From: Stenotrophomonas sp. 610A2
GTDB lineage: Bacteria; Pseudomonadota; Gammaproteobacteria; Xanthomonadales; Xanthomonadaceae
Assembly: GCF_030549615.1 (NCBI RefSeq)
Contig: NZ_CP130832.1
Span: 310,001-374,000 of the forward strand
DNA length: 64,000 nt
Direction of reading: 5' to 3'
Shown: positions 62,338-64,000 of the stretch, piece after piece
How positions within the stretch are numbered: the stretch's first letter is position 1
How the letters are laid out: each line of letters opens with the position of its first letter
The notes under the pieces: generated by a model
The model's database searches: none
What the model saw: the letters and a program-made list of their open reading frames with translations, nothing else
Told to the model about the DNA's origin: nothing
Translations under genes and position numbers: made by a program

Positions 62338-62420
62338 TGTACCTGGGCATTGGTCTGCTGGCCGGGCTCGTCGTCGCGGCGCTGGCGCACTGGCACGGCG
62401 ACATAGGAATGGACCCATGA
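62337..62420 (+). CDS. Tiny membrane protein (27 residues)
   Basis: The frame reads MYLGIGLLAGLVVAALAHWH then a short polar tail. Its ATG overlaps the previous stop (TGATG). It could be a small holin-related peptide; function unknown. Confidence 0.5.
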   Translation: MYLGIGLLAGLVVAALAHWHGDIGMDP

Positions 62421-62446
62421 CAGCCCTTGTGGGCGTGGAGGTTTGA

Positions 62447-62725
62447 GTGAACGCGCATCGACGCCCGGGCTATGACGCTCTATGGGGATGGTTCGGGCTG
62501 AGCTATGCATCCTGGCTTCCGCTGCCACGAGTACTGATGCACGAGATGCCGGACGACTGGCAGGCACGGATGACGGTGCTGCTGGAGGAGTTCGACGCAA
62601 CGTTCAAGAACGTCCCGCGCTACGAAGTGCAGATCCAGCTCAAGCAGAACGGGCGGTTCGTACCCATGCCCGAGTGGATCAGCTACCGCCACCCGGACCG
62701 GGTAACCATCGAGGGCTTCAAATGA
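62447..62725 (+). CDS. Small phage protein of the lysis region
   Basis: The 92-residue protein reads RRPGYDALWGWFGLSYASWL and contains DWQARMTVLLEEFDATFK. It starts with GTG and its stop overlaps the Rz-like start (ATGA). Not recognised. Confidence 0.6.
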   Translation: MNAHRRPGYDALWGWFGLSYASWLPLPRVLMHEMPDDWQARMTVLLEEFDATFKNVPRYEVQIQLKQNGRFVPMPEWISYRHPDRVTIEGFK

Positions 62726-63177
62726 ACAGGGTGCACATTCTCGCAGGCCTGCTGCTGTTCCTCGCTGGTTGCCTGTTCGGCCGGGAATGGCGGGATCGCA
62801 GCGCAGACATCGCCGCGGGCAAGGAGGAAGTGAAGCAACTCACCAGCCAGGTGCTGGCAGAGCAGGGCGTCCGCGCGCTGGAACAGACCAAGGGCCAGGA
62901 GCTGGCCAAGATCGGAGCGAAGCATGAACAAGACCGGGAAGCGGCCGAGGCCGTCCCTGCTGCTGTTGTTGCTGACCTGCGTGCTGGCAACCTCCAGTTG
63001 CGCCGGCAGTGGGCAGCGTGTGAAACCAACCGTGTGTCCGAGTCCGCAGCCGGCATCGCCGAACGTGATGCGCTCGCCGAACTACGAGCAAAGGATCAGG
63101 GCGATCTTGTTCGAATCGGAAGAGACGCAGACGACCAGGTTAAGGCCTGCCAAGCCTCAGTAAGGGTTGGAGGCTGA
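62722..63177 (+). CDS. Rz-like inner-membrane spanin
   Basis: The 151-residue protein has an N-terminal membrane helix (HILAGLLLFLAGCLFG) and a long charged helical periplasmic part (KEEVKQLTSQVLAEQGVRAL), the plan of Rz i-spanins. Together with the nested Rz1 frame it would fuse inner and outer membranes at lysis. Confidence 0.75.
   Translation: MNRVHILAGLLLFLAGCLFGREWRDRSADIAAGKEEVKQLTSQVLAEQGVRALEQTKGQELAKIGAKHEQDREAAEAVPAAVVADLRAGNLQLRRQWAACETNRVSESAAGIAERDALAELRAKDQGDLVRIGRDADDQVKACQASVRVGG
62924..63163 (+). CDS. Rz1-like outer-membrane spanin nested in Rz
   Basis: The 79-residue frame is inside the Rz-like gene in a different frame. It starts MNKTGKRPRPSLLLLLLTCV and has a lipobox-like SSC, then a Pro-rich part (CPSPQPASP), as expected for Rz1 lipoproteins. 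Nested Rz/Rz1 pairs are common. Confidence 0.7.
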   Translation: MNKTGKRPRPSLLLLLLTCVLATSSCAGSGQRVKPTVCPSPQPASPNVMRSPNYEQRIRAILFESEETQTTRLRPAKPQ

Positions 63178-63202
63178 GCCAGCCCTCATGGAGAGGGCTG
63201 GC
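63178..63202. terminator. Hairpin after the spanin genes
   Basis: CCAGCCCTC and GAGGGCTGG form a 9-bp stem, extended by one G-C pair, with an ATGGA loop. No clear T-run; it separates converging genes. Confidence 0.45.
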
Positions 63203-63209
63203 CGAACCG

Positions 63210-63416
63210 TTAGGGAGCCGGGCAGTCCTCTTGCTTGCAGGCTTCATAGACGGCGAGGCATTGCGCGGGAGGCATGTACAGCGGCGAGCCAGGCGGTGCA
63301 TTTATGCATGTTTGATAGCGGATGGTGCAGAAATCGCACATATCAGCTGCTATGGCGGTGCCGGCGGCAGTGGCCGCGAGGAAAGTAACGGTCTTCAAGA
63401 TCGTCTTGATATTCAC
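63210..63416 (-). CDS. Exported Cys-rich small protein (moron)
   Basis: The 68-residue protein has a signal peptide (TVTFLAATAAGTAIAADM) and a short mature part with five or six Cys (MCDFCTIRYQTC, PPAQCLAVYEACKQEDC), likely disulfide-bonded in the periplasm. AAAGGA before the GTG is a good ribosome-binding site. It runs against the late genes, as morons often do. Confidence 0.65.
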   Translation of the reverse strand: MNIKTILKTVTFLAATAAGTAIAADMCDFCTIRYQTCINAPPGSPLYMPPAQCLAVYEACKQEDCPAP

Positions 63417-63544
63417 GTCAGTCCTTTGTTTGCCCGGGAAAGGGCATGGCCGACGCTACACATGGCCTGTGTGCCATTCAATGTGCACCGCCGCAAACGG
63501 TGAGGGTTTGAGACTTGTGGAGAGTCGTTGGTGAGGTTGAGGCG

Positions 63545-63901
63545 ATGAGGCGAAGCAAGAGTGGCAACCACTTGGCGCTTGGACGGCTCAAGACAGGGCA
63601 GCTCAACAAGACAGAGCAAGCGTATGCCGACCGGTTGCGCGCGTTGGAGCAGGCCGGGCAGATCCTCTGGCACAAGTTCGAAGGCATCAAGCTGCGCCTC
63701 GCGGACAACACGTTCTACACCCCTGACTTTGCGGTGCTGGCCGCGGACGGAGTGATGGAGCTGCATGAGGTAAAGGGGTTCTGGCAGGACGATGCCAGGG
63801 CCAAGATCAAGATCGCGGCGGCCATGTTTCCGTTTCGGTTCTTTGCCGTGAAGGTGAAGGCGAAGCGGGAGGGCGGCGGCTGGGATGTAGAGGAATTCTG
63901 A
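63545..63901 (+). CDS. DUF1064-family phage protein (nuclease-like)
   Basis: The 118-residue protein has the DUF1064 pattern: RLRALEQAGQILWHKFEGIKL, FYTPDFAVLAADG and ELHEVKGFW, the last with the Glu-x-Lys of PD-(D/E)xK nucleases. It could be a Holliday-junction-type or restriction-like endonuclease. A GTG at 63515 is an alternative start. It overlaps the next start by TGATG. Confidence 0.75.
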   Translation: MRRSKSGNHLALGRLKTGQLNKTEQAYADRLRALEQAGQILWHKFEGIKLRLADNTFYTPDFAVLAADGVMELHEVKGFWQDDARAKIKIAAAMFPFRFFAVKVKAKREGGGWDVEEF

Positions 63902-64000
63902 TGAGCACCACATGCAAAGTGCAGGGCCAACTCAACCGCATCGAGAAGAAGCTAGATGCACTGATCGAGGCTCTGGCAGACGGCAGCACAGAAGAGATTC
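63901..64000 (+). CDS. Coiled-coil phage protein, 5' part (runs off window)
   Basis: Thirty-three codons are visible: MSTTCKVQGQLNRIEKKLDA, then a helical stretch ending at the window edge. It starts inside the DUF1064 stop. By position it is near the terminase genes expected next. Confidence 0.55.
   Translation, partial: MSTTCKVQGQLNRIEKKLDALIEALADGSTEEI

Larger units (their letters stand above)
46200..64000. mobile_element. Lambda-like prophage, left part (continues past window)
   Basis: From the dusA break to the right edge the genes are phage-type: repressor and Cro divergent pair, CII, O- and P-like replication proteins, Ref-like nuclease, Q-like protein, endolysin-region gene, Rz/Rz1 and DUF1064, plus accessory cassettes. 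Many genes overlap by one to eight bases. Integrase, terminase, head and tail genes are not here, so at least half of the element lies to the right. Confidence 0.92.

Overview
The window is high-GC DNA from a gammaproteobacterium of the Xanthomonadaceae, most probably Stenotrophomonas. The gene order fits that family, and the gene gaps carry many short palindromes that start with GTAG (GTAGTGCCGAGCCATGCTCGGCA type), which match the SMAG repeats known from S. maltophilia. No tRNA, rRNA, CRISPR array or intact insertion sequence was recognised.

The left 46.1 kb is chromosomal. In order it holds: the end of respiratory D-lactate dehydrogenase; an MFS exporter with a LysR gene; the glyoxylate shunt genes aceB and aceA with a divergent LysR regulator; a cNMP-sensing GGDEF protein overlapping a class III nucleotidyl cyclase; a ribosomal-peptide (RiPP) locus with an NHLP-like precursor and a SagB-like dehydrogenase; the leucine-degradation genes mccA, mccB and ivd with a divergent TetR regulator; a cytochrome c, a secreted nuclease, a DMT transporter, a hydrolase, zapE, a VWA protein and a DUF2884 protein; nrdAB behind putative NrdR boxes, a sigma70-type promoter and a cobalamin riboswitch; a thioesterase, a sirtuin, an Old Yellow Enzyme, LysR, DUF2798, purU, pncA and an EmrE-type pump; and an outer-membrane protein / FecR protein / CHASE2-adenylate cyclase operon, then DUF3307 and a cNMP-binding patatin phospholipase. 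The FecR protein has a 39-unit Val-Asp-Pro repeat.

From about 46.2 kb to the right edge lies a lambda-like prophage inserted into the 5' end of dusA; only the first 26 or 27 DusA codons remain here. It begins with an AT-richer three-gene cassette (TIGR04255-like gene plus two unknowns). A leftward operon of translationally coupled genes follows, including a C5-cytosine methyltransferase, small proteins and a PrtN-type activator. Then come a lipoprotein gene, a LexA/CI-type repressor, a Cro-like gene, CII, a replication pair resembling O and P with an iteron-like array, a Ref-like nuclease, a Q-like protein, a HEPN-motif protein, lysis genes including nested Rz/Rz1, and a DUF1064 protein. Terminase, capsid, tail and integrase genes are not in the window.

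The least understood parts are the RiPP locus coupled to nucleotide signalling (7.7-13.0 kb), the three-gene cassette at the prophage left end, and the HEPN protein between Q and the lysis genes. The prophage also shows a clear control circuit: the cro promoter and the leftward-operon promoter share one layout, with AAGC-N3-GCTT operators 23 bp apart, centre to centre.
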